Of a stretch of 39,390 bases of DNA, positions 8,121 through 17,024 are shown piece after piece. Position numbers and translations under genes: made by a program. This DNA comes from Bacillota bacterium. Lineage in GTDB: Bacteria > Bacillota > Clostridia > Lachnospirales > Lachnospiraceae. The stretch covers positions 1 to 39,390 of the forward strand of contig JAEVYT010000045.1 of NCBI GenBank assembly GCA_023392615.1, in the 5' to 3' direction. Numbering within the stretch: the first letter of the stretch is position 1; each line of letters begins with the position of its first letter. The notes under the pieces are model-generated. The model was not told the DNA's origin. It searched no databases and was given only the letters and a program-made list of their open reading frames with translations.

Positions 8121-8972
8121 TCATCTGGTTGGATTGTGATTTACAGAGGGAGGTTTCTCCTCAGTGACTAGCATAGAGATAACAACACTGCCAATCAGTA
8201 TCAGGAATATAATTCCCAATGACCAGGTAATCGAAATCTCAACATCGAAAAATGTTGCACAGAGCTTTAATCCTGTAAATACTAGAATGGCCGCAACACC
8301 GTATTTTACATAGCGAAATCTTTCGTGTAATTCTCCAAGCAGAAAATACATATTCCGTAGACCTAGAATTGCAAAGATATTCGAGGTATATACAATAAAA
8401 CTATCCGTAGTGATCGAAAAGATTGCGGGAATCGAATCAATCGCAAATAAGATATCCGTAAACTCGATAAGAATCAATATTGCAAATAGTGGCGTTGCAT
8501 AACGTACCTTATTCTTTTTTACAAAGAAATGATTTCCCTCCAAATGATCCGTGATAGGAATTATTTTACCTAAAATCTTAATAATTCGGCTCTCCTTGTA
8601 ATTAGCTTCCCCCTCCTTCTTTAAGATCATATTAACTCCACCAAGAATTAGAATTCCACCGAAGATGTATAATATCCAGTGAAACATATTCACAATCGTC
8701 ACACCCAGCAATACGAATAGTAGTCTTAGTATGATTGCTCCCGCAATTCCAAAATTTAAAACACGACGCTGATATTCCGGCTTAATTCCGAACGCAGAGA
8801 AAACCATAATAAACAAAAACAGATTATCAACACTTAAACTCTGTTCAATAACATAACCACCAAAATACTCAAGAGCTTTGTCCGACCCTAGGAATATGTA
8901 TATACCCGCATTAAAACATAGAGATAATCCAATCCAAAATAACACCCATTTTAGTGCCAACTTCGCTGACAT
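8121..8972 (-). CDS. TerC family integral membrane protein (Alx-like)
   Basis: The 283-residue protein with seven to eight predicted TM helices carries the family motifs EQSLSVDNLFLF (with the conserved Asp), EFTDILFAIDSIPAIF and a C-terminal LHERFRYVKYG loop. TerC/Alx proteins have been linked to metal ion (notably Mn2+) export and to protecting metalation of secreted enzymes. The start at 8972 follows GAGGGTG. It begins only 17 nt after the pdaA-like gene, so the two are probably one transcript. A yybP-ykoY manganese riboswitch, frequent before such genes, is not possible in that short gap and none was noticed before the upstream gene. Confidence 0.85.
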   Translation of the reverse strand: MSAKLALKWVLFWIGLSLCFNAGIYIFLGSDKALEYFGGYVIEQSLSVDNLFLFIMVFSAFGIKPEYQRRVLNFGIAGAIILRLLFVLLGVTIVNMFHWILYIFGGILILGGVNMILKKEGEANYKESRIIKILGKIIPITDHLEGNHFFVKKNKVRYATPLFAILILIEFTDILFAIDSIPAIFSITTDSFIVYTSNIFAILGLRNMYFLLGELHERFRYVKYGVAAILVFTGLKLCATFFDVEISITWSLGIIFLILIGSVVISMLVTEEKPPSVNHNPTR

Positions 8973-8989
8973 GGTATATCACCCTCTTT

Positions 8990-9796
8990 TCATTGTACCA
9001 AATCATCAAGTGTTCCAAAGGTGTAACCCATCTCTTCCCATTTGGTTAACAGTTCATCCAATATCTCCGAATTTGTCTTGGATGTACTGTGAAGCAGAAC
9101 AATTGCACCCGGATGAATTCTACCAAGTAGCTTTTTAAACGCTTCTTCCTTGGTAGGTTGTTTGTCATTATACCAATCCACATAAGCTAAACTCCAGAAA
9201 AAAGTCTGATATCCCAGCTCATGTGCCATCTTTAAATTACTTTCACAAAACTTTCCCTGCGGGGGACGATAATATTTCTTCATCGTCACTCCTGTTGTTT
9301 CTTTGCATAATTGATCCAATTCCACCAACTGCTTCTGAAAACTTTCCATCGTCGATATACTAGACATATTCGGATGTGTTAATGTATGATTCGCAACGAT
9401 ATGTCCCTCTGCCGCCATTCTCTTAACTAAATCAGGACTGGTTTTTACATAGTTGCCGACCAGAAAGAAGGTTGCTTTTACTTTGTGTTTTTTGAGTGCA
9501 TCGAGTATCTTTGCTGTATATCCATTCTCATAGCCTGCATCAAAGGTAAGGTAAATAACCTTCTTGTTACAGTCTCCGATATAGTAAGCATCATACTGCT
9601 TTAATTCCTGTGCTGTAGCGGTTCCGGTCGGCTGCTTTCCCTCTGTAGAATATCCTCCTAGACCCCAGTTCTCTCCGGCTGCTTCCTTAACCTTTTCATG
9701 GGCATTTGCAACCAATGCAATTCCTCCACCCAGAGCGTAGCATAGTACATAAACAAGTAATAGTAATATGATATTTTGCGGTTTTATACGCTTCAT
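8990..9796 (-). CDS. pdaA: Polysaccharide deacetylase, PdaA type (muramic-delta-lactam formation)
   Basis: The NodB-fold carbohydrate esterase has an N-terminal membrane anchor or signal (IILLLLVYVLCYALGGG). Motif 1 is TFDAGYENGYT, motif 2 is NHTLTHP (zinc His pair), then RPPQGKF and a C-terminal HPGAIVLLHSTS. TFDxGYENG in place of TFDDG is typical of PdaA, which deacetylates MurNAc residues for muramic-delta-lactam in the spore cortex. Length 268 fits. The ribosome site (GGGG, 8-9 nt before ATG) is modest. Inferred role: spore cortex maturation outside the inner membrane. Confidence 0.85.
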   Translation of the reverse strand: MKRIKPQNIILLLLVYVLCYALGGGIALVANAHEKVKEAAGENWGLGGYSTEGKQPTGTATAQELKQYDAYYIGDCNKKVIYLTFDAGYENGYTAKILDALKKHKVKATFFLVGNYVKTSPDLVKRMAAEGHIVANHTLTHPNMSSISTMESFQKQLVELDQLCKETTGVTMKKYYRPPQGKFCESNLKMAHELGYQTFFWSLAYVDWYNDKQPTKEEAFKKLLGRIHPGAIVLLHSTSKTNSEILDELLTKWEEMGYTFGTLDDLVQ

Positions 9797-9862
9797 AGAT
9801 AAACCCCGTTAACATAATTAATAAATTATATTGGCATATGAGCTCTGACATACCTTATTCTG

Positions 9863-10909
9863 CTATATTTGAATTACTTTCAACCGATTTAGCATGTCTC
9901 TAATTCCCACTAAATCATTCATCATTCTACTATCCGCTTTCAATCTCTTTTCGATCGAAGGCTCAGGTAACGCCTCCTCATTTTTGTTGCTCTCGTAAAA
10001 TATGGCCAATCTGTTACACTCCTTAATAAATTGGTCAAGGATACCAGCAATTTCCTTACGCTCTCTTGCATCGAGAACCATCGTATCATTCGTTAACAAA
10101 TAGAGCATATCATAGATAAGGTGTGTAATATTTCTTAAACAGCGTAACGTTTTCTTGAACATGGCGACTTCTTGATGTCTTGAATTGGGACTTATCCTTT
10201 TCTTGAATTGTTCTTCACGTTCTTTATCTCTAAGCAACGTAGTTAACCAGTCAATTCCTGCGAAGGTTGATGATAATGTTTCTTTTTCTCGATAAAATGT
10301 ACTTACCTGGTTCTCTATCAGTCCAACTTTTATGAATTCTAGGTGAGCTGATATGGTGCCGAAGAGGTGTGCTATTCTTTTTCTCTCCATTCTCTGATAG
10401 AAAAACAGAGAAAACAGGAAATTATACAGTATTGCAATTAATACACCAAAGCTCAATGCAAGAATCCTAAGTAAAAATGTTAATGTTTCACTTGGCTCAC
10501 CCTTTACCGTGTACTGAACATATTGTGTCATATAGATTGAAGTAAATATTGCAACCGGGGATACTTCTCTCCAATTTATCTTTAAACATAGCAGAAGTGT
10601 TGCGGATACAGAGAGTGCCACCGTAATAAAATTAATTCCAATAAACATGATTATGACTGTGGTTGCCAAGGCCCCAAGAATCGTTGCAACAATCTGATTT
10701 AAACCACTCCGTATTCCGGTCACTGTAACCGGTTCCAACGTCATCATCATACCGAATAAAATTGATATCATATCCTTTTGCACGAATGGCAAACGGTGCC
10801 CAATAAGATAGGCTGTTAATACCGCCACAAATGTTTTGAATATATATAGTTTTGTATCAAACAGATATGCTTCTTTCTTTAGCTTTATAAAATCAATCGC
10901 CTTCTTCAT
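9863..10909 (-). CDS. FUSC/aromatic-acid-exporter-like membrane protein
   Basis: The 348-residue protein has about six N-terminal TM helices. The first stretch YIFKTFVAVLTAYLIGHRLPF and the segment FGMMMTLEPVTVTGIRSGLNQIVATILGA fit the FUSC/ArAE_1 N-terminal domain. The C-terminal half is soluble and helical (about 170-348). Such half-size proteins are thought to form efflux channels, but no substrate is known. The 247-bp gap upstream of it holds the terminator at 11061-11112 and otherwise nothing recognisable. Confidence 0.7.
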   Translation of the reverse strand: MKKAIDFIKLKKEAYLFDTKLYIFKTFVAVLTAYLIGHRLPFVQKDMISILFGMMMTLEPVTVTGIRSGLNQIVATILGALATTVIIMFIGINFITVALSVSATLLLCLKINWREVSPVAIFTSIYMTQYVQYTVKGEPSETLTFLLRILALSFGVLIAILYNFLFSLFFYQRMERKRIAHLFGTISAHLEFIKVGLIENQVSTFYREKETLSSTFAGIDWLTTLLRDKEREEQFKKRISPNSRHQEVAMFKKTLRCLRNITHLIYDMLYLLTNDTMVLDARERKEIAGILDQFIKECNRLAIFYESNKNEEALPEPSIEKRLKADSRMMNDLVGIRDMLNRLKVIQI

Positions 10910-11060
10910 GTTTTACCTACCTTGTCAGTTATCGTATATCAAAACACTTACATATTTGTGCTCATCGTTAAGCATACATTAATATTTGTTATAAATAGAT
11001 ATTAGAAGCTTTTAACACACTACTCCTATTATGTAAGAAAATTACTATTCTAATACCACA

Positions 11061-11112
11061 AAAAGCCGGTTTCCCACTGACTAATCAGGTGGAACTCCGG
11101 CTTCAATTTTTG
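11061..11112 (-). terminator. Rho-independent terminator of the PadR/HAAS operon
   Basis: AAGCCGG at 11062-11068 pairs with CCGGCTT near 11097-11103, with an inner CCAC/GTGG stem. On the minus strand the stem runs into TTTTTG; on the plus strand it is followed by CAATTTTT, so it may work both ways. It lies 45 nt after the HAAS-domain gene. Confidence 0.8.
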
Positions 11113-11156
11113 CAATTATGATTCACTATTAGTGTGATACAACTATTTATAATAAC

Positions 11157-12164
11157 TTAGTTTTTGGATCGACTTACACTGTTTAGAAATCCCTTAACAC
11201 TATCCCATATACAAATTACTAGAAGAACAGCAATAAAGATCCATACTCCCTTGTTCACAAACTCTGTGGCTATCTGTGATGAACTACCGGGAATCTCTGA
11301 TACAACAGAATAAAATTTTTGATTAAATATCGTTTTATCTGTAACCATAACTGTAAGTATAATACAGGAGGCTACGTTATATACCGTATTTGCTATCGCT
11401 AAAGGCACATTCCAACTGCCCTTCAGATACTTCCAGACAAATAAGACAAGCTGCATTAGTGCAAGTAAAAGTATAAATGGAATAAACAACTGGAGTCTAT
11501 CTATATTAAATAGCGGCGTTACGCCTGTATTAATACTATCATTCTTAATATATATTGCAATCAGTTCCGGTTTAAAACAGAATATCACAGTAAAGAATAT
11601 CGTAAAACACATGGAACCCACTGTCTCCTTACGTGAAATTAACTTTTGGTTTGGCATCGGTAATTCCGGAAGATCCTTCGGTGTCCAATCCTTCCCAGAG
11701 AATGGAAAATGTCCTGACTCCACGCCACTTCTTTCTAGTATTGCAAATACTAACGTTACCCATAACGCTCCCTGAATTGCTCCCTCCACTACTGAAGATA
11801 TCAGTCCGGAGAATAACTTTGAATAATTGGTCAAATCAATGCCCTTCCCCGCCATATCGACACCGTTTGATATTGCACCAATCAATGCAAACAACACAAC
11901 ACAGATACCAATTACAAGTTTCAAAGTGGATATATATTGATCATAATAGCCTGGCCCAATTAGATATTTCTTCTGTGGCTTATATTCATTCGCTAGATTC
12001 CAGGGGTTCCCTAATTTTTGTAAAACCTGATATACTTCCTCTTCGGAAGGATTCTCCGGAAGCATATCCTCTATATTACTTTGTAGCTCTTTCGCAACGT
12101 CTTCCCTCATGTCTTCCGGTAGATGCTTTGTTACTGCATAGATATATCGATCAATCAATTTCAT
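11157..12164 (-). CDS. HAAS-domain membrane protein paired with PadR regulator
   Basis: The first 65 residues (MKLIDRYIYAVTKHLPEDMREDVAKELQSNIEDML...) form the short helical HAAS/DUF1700-like domain that often accompanies PadR regulators. About six TM helices follow (near 80-100, 125-145, 180-205, 225-245, 260-280, 305-325). The start ATG lies inside the end of the PadR gene (14-nt overlap) with GGAGGAGGAA in front, so the two are coupled. The soluble domain probably signals or binds a partner; the transported or sensed compound is unknown. Confidence 0.75.
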   Translation of the reverse strand: MKLIDRYIYAVTKHLPEDMREDVAKELQSNIEDMLPENPSEEEVYQVLQKLGNPWNLANEYKPQKKYLIGPGYYDQYISTLKLVIGICVVLFALIGAISNGVDMAGKGIDLTNYSKLFSGLISSVVEGAIQGALWVTLVFAILERSGVESGHFPFSGKDWTPKDLPELPMPNQKLISRKETVGSMCFTIFFTVIFCFKPELIAIYIKNDSINTGVTPLFNIDRLQLFIPFILLLALMQLVLFVWKYLKGSWNVPLAIANTVYNVASCIILTVMVTDKTIFNQKFYSVVSEIPGSSSQIATEFVNKGVWIFIAVLLVICIWDSVKGFLNSVSRSKN

Positions 12165-12507
12165 GTTCTTCCTCCTCCTTTAATAAGTCATCCATTAAAC
12201 CGGAGATTGCTCTCCATTCCTTTTTTAACTGCTTATATACTTCCATTCCCTCTTCACTTAATTTGTAAAACTTACGTGGTCTGCTTACGCTGGTATCCCA
12301 TTCACTTACAAGCAGATTCTGTTTTTCAAGTCTACGCAAAAGCGGATACAATGTTCCTGCTTCGATAGGAGCTTTACTCTCCTCCAACTTTTGAACCAAG
12401 GAATAACCATATTCCTGCGTACGTAACTGGCTCAGTACCAATAAAACCAATGTACCTCTTTTTAGCTCCACGGTTAGGGAACTGATTAAATCATTTTTTG
12501 ACTCCAT
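12151..12507 (-). CDS. PadR family transcriptional regulator
   Basis: The 118-residue winged-helix protein has the family core RGTLVLLVLSQLRTQEYGYSLVQKL, then IEAGTLYPLLRRLEKQNLL and SRPRKFYKLSEEG for the wing, and a C-terminal dimerisation helix. The start at 12507 is preferred over an upstream in-frame ATG at 12555 because GAGGTGAT lies just before it and because a perfect promoter occupies the region between. PadR proteins usually repress their own operon and a membrane protein or pump; the inverted repeat in its promoter fits autorepression. Confidence 0.88.
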   Translation of the reverse strand: MESKNDLISSLTVELKRGTLVLLVLSQLRTQEYGYSLVQKLEESKAPIEAGTLYPLLRRLEKQNLLVSEWDTSVSRPRKFYKLSEEGMEVYKQLKKEWRAISGLMDDLLKEEEEHEID

Positions 12508-12525
12508 GTTTATCACCTCGAACCT

Positions 12526-12555
12526 ATTATACTGTACGTCATACATTATTGTCAA
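12526..12555 (-). promoter_or_regulatory. Sigma-A promoter with inverted repeat inside the spacer (padR operon)
   Basis: On the minus strand, TTGACA (12555-12550) and TATAAT (12531-12526) are both perfect and 18 bp apart. The spacer contains TGTA-N5-TACA (12533-12545), an inverted repeat of the type bound by PadR proteins. A dimer bound there would block polymerase. It lies 19 nt before the padR start. Confidence 0.8.
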
Positions 12556-12736
12556 TACTATATTATTTTTTAATTATAATCATTAAAAACTCTACACTAT
12601 TTAGAAATTAATACTATACTTAATTTCATACTACTAGTAACATGTTTCAATTGTATAAGAATTCAAAAATTCCGGTTTGACATTATTGTTATTAAAATAT
12701 TTTGATCGACTTTGTATGCTCAGACTTAATAATATC

Positions 12737-12816
12737 AGATTTCATGATTATTAGATTTCATGATTATTAGATTTGATGATAGTTAGAATTGATGATAGTT
12801 AGAATTGATGATAGTT
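12737..12816. repeat. Five tandem copies of a 16-bp unit
   Basis: The units are AGATTTCATGATTATT twice, AGATTTGATGATAGTT once and AGAATTGATGATAGTT twice, without gaps. The copies change stepwise, as expected from successive duplication. The array lies in the 415-bp gap between the padR start and the next gene; apart from the padR promoter and a terminator, nothing else is visible there. Confidence 0.85.
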
Positions 12817-12871
12817 TTTTATTCAATAATTGATATGGACGTATGCATACACTTGCCTCGCCGATAATTTA

Positions 12872-12900
12872 ACAAAGAAAGCCCGGAATACTCCGGGCTA
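12872..12900 (-). terminator. Rho-independent terminator
   Basis: AGCCCGG-AATACT-CCGGGCT at 12880-12899 is a compact GC-rich hairpin. On the minus strand it is followed by TTCTTTGTT. It ends the small membrane-protein gene that stops at 12923. Confidence 0.8.
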
Positions 12901-12922
12901 AATCTGATTCATGTATTAATTA

Positions 12923-13258
12923 TTATATAATAAATTCATTCTCATCGATTAAATCAATGATCTTTGACTTGTTATGTATAATTTTCACTTTATCACCGGC
13001 TTCCACCGAATGATAAAACCCTTCTCTGCAATAATACGTTTTTTTCTTACCATCAATCAAGAAAGAGATAGAAAAAATCGTCTTTCGTACTCGAATACCA
13101 TTCTCCCTAAAATCCGGATCTACAAATTGATACTTCTTGATTACTTCACCATAATGTTCCTGATTCTCCTGTGGTGATCGAAATCTTAACGCCATCACAA
13201 CGATGATACCCGCGCATACTAAAAGACTGATTACTAAGGCAATCTCTCCATTCCCCAT
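12923..13258 (-). CDS. Small single-pass membrane protein of unknown function
   Basis: The 111-residue product starts at ATG 13258, with GGAGG 8 nt upstream; a longer frame from 13282 lacks a site. One N-terminal TM helix (EIALVISLLVCAGIIVVMALRF) is followed by about 85 residues with alternating strands (FSISFLIDGKKKTYYCREGF, AGDKVKIIH), suggesting a small beta domain such as those of DUF3592-like proteins. No catalytic motif is evident. A terminator follows directly, so it is probably monocistronic. Confidence 0.6.
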   Translation of the reverse strand: MGNGEIALVISLLVCAGIIVVMALRFRSPQENQEHYGEVIKKYQFVDPDFRENGIRVRKTIFSISFLIDGKKKTYYCREGFYHSVEAGDKVKIIHNKSKIIDLIDENEFII

Positions 13259-13478
13259 GATCTTATCCTCCGTAAATATCACAAAAGCACAAACATTACT
13301 CCATATAAATTATAGCATATTCTTCCTGTTGTATCCACACTTCTCCCATAGTCCATGTTCACTATTTTCTACTTATAAAGTCAACTCTTTGGCAATTATG
13401 TTCGTTAATTCACATATCTTCCGGTTAGGATGACTACAAGTATCTTTAATTATATCAATAAATTTTCATAATTTAAAA

Positions 13479-14444
13479 CTAGCCCTTTATTAATCGAACA
13501 TAATCCATAGTAGAGGTTTCCACAAATCCACATGAAGTGTATAGTCCTAAAGCTGTCGAATTTTCCGCCTCAACCTGAAGCATAATATTCTTGATCCCGG
13601 ATTCTTTCATTATCTTTATCCCTTTCAGCAAGATTGCCCTTCCATAACCCTTGCCTCTGTATTCCGGTAGTACTCCCAGTCCATAGATACCACTAACCTG
13701 TGAATTTGTTTCCAGATGAATCTTTCCAACGATTTTATCATCCTTGTAAGCGAGATATATTTGCATTCCTCGTTTCTCTTCCACTTCCGGAAGCAGGGTA
13801 TCCTCCAATTCCAATTCTTCACCACTATTGATTTTACCTAATAACGCCATAATTTCTTCCTCATTGGGCAAAGGGTCTTCAAAATAAATTGCATTCTGTC
13901 TGGCTATTTCAAATGCATCAGAATTCGTAGCCTTGCAAAGTTTTATTCCACACAGCAGACCTTCTACTATCACCGGAGCATCACCTAGCAGATACATTTC
14001 ATATTCAGAATGGTCATATTCTGTATCAAGCTTTTGTATCAATCCTTGACCGGAGATTGACTTCTTATCGCATAGTAATAAAACTTCTCGAGCGTTCCTA
14101 CTCCTACACTCATTCATAACAAGTTTATGCAATGCTGTAAAGATACCCTGATTTCTATACGCCGGATGAACCATTCCTGTAATCTCCAGCGGCATCCCTG
14201 TTCCTCCAAAACTTCCTATTCCAATATAACCAATGAGTTTTTGTTCATCAAAGAACATAAATTCATTTATTTCATTATTATCATACTTGTCCTGATCAGT
14301 CTCAGTTACTGCCAATTTATAGTCCAACTCCAGCTTTAGTGCAACTCCATCCGCATCATTACATTCCCTTTGCAATTCACTAATCTGCTGATAATCTTCC
14401 TGATTTAAATATTTCTTTTGTTTCACCCATTGTGTACTCGTCAT
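13479..14444 (-). CDS. Tandem-domain GNAT acetyltransferase
   Basis: Two GNAT folds are fused. The N-terminal copy has GMVHPAYRNQGIFTALHKLV; the C-terminal copy has YGLGVLPEYRGKGYGRAILLKGI and ends NSTALGLYTSCGFVE, the acetyl-CoA loop and the closing strand. The layout resembles MshD-like double acetyltransferases, but mycothiol is not expected in Clostridia, so the acceptor is unknown. The start at 14444 follows AAGGAG spaced 7 nt; the 13-codon longer frame has no site. The C-terminal copy has the better conserved R-G-K-G-Y-G loop and is probably the catalytic one. Confidence 0.8.
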   Translation of the reverse strand: MTSTQWVKQKKYLNQEDYQQISELQRECNDADGVALKLELDYKLAVTETDQDKYDNNEINEFMFFDEQKLIGYIGIGSFGGTGMPLEITGMVHPAYRNQGIFTALHKLVMNECRSRNAREVLLLCDKKSISGQGLIQKLDTEYDHSEYEMYLLGDAPVIVEGLLCGIKLCKATNSDAFEIARQNAIYFEDPLPNEEEIMALLGKINSGEELELEDTLLPEVEEKRGMQIYLAYKDDKIVGKIHLETNSQVSGIYGLGVLPEYRGKGYGRAILLKGIKIMKESGIKNIMLQVEAENSTALGLYTSCGFVETSTMDYVRLIKG

Positions 14445-14659
14445 GTATATTCTCCTTACTCTGTCAAATCCCAATATGTCCATCCCTTGCTAGGTCAAAA
14501 ACCTTTTTTACAGCTCATCCCTTAGCATCTATCCATGTCATCGTACTCTGTGATTCCTTATTTTGCAATATATTTATAATAAACAATCTATCTTTTTAAA
14601 GATTACAAGCCTACGTGAATATATTAGTAATGTAAAATACACGAAAGGAAAGTTATAAT

Positions 14660-15010
14660 ATGTCAGATTCTAAACATGAAAATAATTCATATGAAGAAAA
14701 AGAAGTATATGCTACAGAACAACCGGATTTTGTAAAAAAATGTGAGAAGGTTGTCCATCAGAAAGCGAAAGTAAGCTTACCTGTATCAATTGAGCCATAT
14801 GTAATCTCTGGAGCTATCAAGACAAAATGTTGTGGTATTCCAACTGTGACAATTGATCCCTATTGTGAATGTAAAGACTGCTGCCATTACCTGATCACAC
14901 AGAAAATTTGTATCGATATTCCTCTTAAATTTGGTGCAGTTGCTTCAACCAGCGATTCCTTTGTAGAATGCGATGAAGCTTATATTGATGACGAATCTCC
15001 TTGTGATTAA
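14660..15010 (+). CDS. Cys-rich small protein, possibly spore-associated
   Basis: The 116-residue protein has an acidic, polar N-terminus, then KVSLPVSIEPYVISGAIKTKCC and CECKDCCHYLITQKICIDIPLKFGA, and an acidic tail. Seven of its eight cysteines lie between about 55 and 90. The PV.V.P......G pattern and ITQ.ICV.IP..FGA recall small clostridial proteins thought to belong to the spore coat, but I cannot name a family. AAAGGAAAG precedes the ATG, and a strong terminator follows 11 nt after the stop, so it is a single-gene unit. Confidence 0.6.
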   Translation: MSDSKHENNSYEEKEVYATEQPDFVKKCEKVVHQKAKVSLPVSIEPYVISGAIKTKCCGIPTVTIDPYCECKDCCHYLITQKICIDIPLKFGAVASTSDSFVECDEAYIDDESPCD

Positions 15011-15020
15011 TCAGTAAGCT

Positions 15021-15075
15021 TTAAAGGGTTCTTTACACCAGTCTGTACTTGGTTGTAAAGAACCCTTTATTTATA
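15021..15075 (+). terminator. Strong rho-independent terminator
   Basis: A perfect 15-bp stem (AAAGGGTTCTTTACA at 15023-15037, complement at 15054-15068) is followed by ATTTATATT. It lies directly after the Cys-rich gene. Confidence 0.85.
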
Positions 15076-15143
15076 TTCTCTATAAGTTATTTGCAATTTT
15101 GCCATTAAGATATATTCCTCCGCGACAATGTATTGTAAGTACT

Positions 15144-16442
15144 TTATTTGACCGGTTGTTTGAATATGCTAAAACGAGATATCATAATTGACCATAACTG
15201 TTGATTATAGTTCATGATATTCCAAATTGTTGCACCAGCTAATTTATTTTTATCAATAATATTATTAACAGCATCAATACTCCTTGCATCGACAAACCAA
15301 ACAATATGTTTTTCAGGTGAGCTATTAAAGGAAGCTATATAGTTAAAATATGGTGTTTGAGAAGTTTTATCAAATCGAATAATTGCACTTTCTTCCGCGG
15401 CAAGGACTAATGTTGAATCTAGGGATAATGAAATTGCATATGATTTTTGGTTTCTATAGGGCAAATACCAATCATATCCAATAAGAGGTATCCAAACCGA
15501 TAATAGATCGGGAGGAATCACCTTGGTTACATCATTAATGAATAATTTCATTGAAGGAACTGAGATAACCGGCGCAGGAGGCTTATAATTTTTACCCCAT
15601 ACTTCCTGCATAAAGATTAGATTATCTACTATTTTTATAAGAGATTCAAAATCAAGTTTTTCATAAGTAGTAAGGCCTGAATTAGAAACTTGAATATTAG
15701 GATTAATCGTAAGAATAAAGATATAACCTGCTGCCCTAATCGCTTCTGATAACTTACTTAAAGCGTCGATGTACAGATTTTGATTATCTACATTTATATT
15801 AGTCATGAGAGCATTCACACCTGAAAATCCTTTGGTTCTTATGATTTCCAACAAGTGAATAGTTAATTTTTCTTGTTTATCATTATCAAGTAGCAAATCA
15901 TACACATAATCTAGATCTAACTCTCCGGTCGGCGATAGTGCAGATATCGTTAGCAACGGAACTGTATCATAGTTTTTGGATATCATAATTATATCCTCAT
16001 CTACACCATAAGTAACAAAATCACCTTCTTTGGATAATCGATAATTAAAAATAGATAGATATGTTAAATATGGCAGGGTCTTAATTAGTGCATTTCTATT
16101 AATATGGCAGAAAGCAAAACCATTTGTTATTACATTTTTTTTTGTATTATAGCTAACCACCAATGTTTCACCCGGATATATATACGATCTATTATATAAA
16201 AATGGGTTCAGCCGGATTAACTGCCATAATGTAATTCCATTTAAATCTGCAATAGAGGACAATGAATCTCCATCTTTCACAAGATAAGTTTTTTGAGGTT
16301 TAAGGATAACTAAGGCTTGGCCTTGTACTAAAGTATTTGAATTGATTAACCCATTATCACTAATTAATCTTTCCACTGTAATGTTAAATTTAGCTGCTAT
16401 CCTTTCAATGGTATCATCAGGTTGAACGATATATATTTCCAT
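15144..16442 (-). CDS. LysM-GH18 protein of the SleL/YaaH type with lost catalytic residues
   Basis: Two LysM modules (about 2-48 and 51-97) are followed by a GH18-like barrel (about 105-425). IPLIGYDWYLPY and HIVWFVDARSIDAVNNIIDK...GATIWNIM match spore-cortex N-acetylglucosaminidases SleL/YaaH closely. At the active-site strand, where active enzymes have GVNIDFE, this protein reads GFSGVNALMTN (205-215), so the catalytic Asp-x-Glu pair is missing. The usual Met-Thr-Tyr strand is IFMQEVWG. There is no signal peptide, as in SleL. It is likely a cortex- or peptidoglycan-binding spore protein without hydrolase activity. AAGGAT precedes the ATG. Confidence 0.8.
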   Translation of the reverse strand: MEIYIVQPDDTIERIAAKFNITVERLISDNGLINSNTLVQGQALVILKPQKTYLVKDGDSLSSIADLNGITLWQLIRLNPFLYNRSYIYPGETLVVSYNTKKNVITNGFAFCHINRNALIKTLPYLTYLSIFNYRLSKEGDFVTYGVDEDIIMISKNYDTVPLLTISALSPTGELDLDYVYDLLLDNDKQEKLTIHLLEIIRTKGFSGVNALMTNINVDNQNLYIDALSKLSEAIRAAGYIFILTINPNIQVSNSGLTTYEKLDFESLIKIVDNLIFMQEVWGKNYKPPAPVISVPSMKLFINDVTKVIPPDLLSVWIPLIGYDWYLPYRNQKSYAISLSLDSTLVLAAEESAIIRFDKTSQTPYFNYIASFNSSPEKHIVWFVDARSIDAVNNIIDKNKLAGATIWNIMNYNQQLWSIMISRFSIFKQPVK

Positions 16443-16571
16443 AGGAATCCTTATTAAATCAAATTAATATAATATATGAAACAAATTCTTAAATACTACT
16501 ATTTAAGCTTAACTAATATATTTGAAACACTTTATATGACCTAATAGAACAAACCGCTCACTAAACTGCTA

Positions 16572-16940
16572 TTATACAAATAGACACCATCTCACACCAA
16601 ACTTATCAATAAAATCAACCATCAACGAACTAAAATCACAAGGGGCAAGTGGCACCAGGATTTCACTTCCTTCTTTTAGCGTATCATATGCTTGCTTCAC
16701 CGCTTCCTCATTCCCTTCCCCATAGTGAAAACAAAACTGCATCGTATTACCGGGAATACTTTTATCCACATCCGCTTCAGCTATTGCTATTGTTTGTCCA
16801 CAAATATCAATCTCTGAATGATAATATGTAGATTCTGTCTTCTTCACATTAAACCCTAACGTTCCATTAAAGGCCTTTAAATATAACTCTACTGCCTCAA
16901 CACTTCCCTTTACGTACATTTGCATCAATGTCCTATACAT
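16572..16940 (-). CDS. VOC superfamily protein, PhnB-like
   Basis: The 122-residue protein carries the PhnB/glyoxalase-like pattern: VKGSVEAVELYLKAFNGTLG, HSEIDICGQTIAIAEA, MQFCFHYG, then LKEGSEILVPLAPCDFSSLMVDFIDKFGVRWCLFV. Members form betaalphabetabetabeta dimers, and most have no assigned substrate. Of two ATGs, the one at 16940 has AGGAG at the right spacing; the one at 16946 is too close to it. A monocistronic gene with no informative neighbour. Confidence 0.8.
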   Translation of the reverse strand: MYRTLMQMYVKGSVEAVELYLKAFNGTLGFNVKKTESTYYHSEIDICGQTIAIAEADVDKSIPGNTMQFCFHYGEGNEEAVKQAYDTLKEGSEILVPLAPCDFSSLMVDFIDKFGVRWCLFV

Positions 16941-17024
16941 AATCATTCTCCTTTTATAAAAATATCTAGCACTCTATCTTCTGTGCTTTTTGATATATCC
17001 ATAACAAAAATAAACTTCTTTCAT

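Noticed and set aside
8973..9862. yybP-ykoY manganese riboswitch expected before a TerC gene
   Set aside because: Only 17 nt separate terC from the gene before it, and no conserved riboswitch pattern was seen in the short leader of that gene.
12737..12816. CRISPR array
   Set aside because: The 16-bp units are directly adjacent with no spacers, and no cas gene is present.
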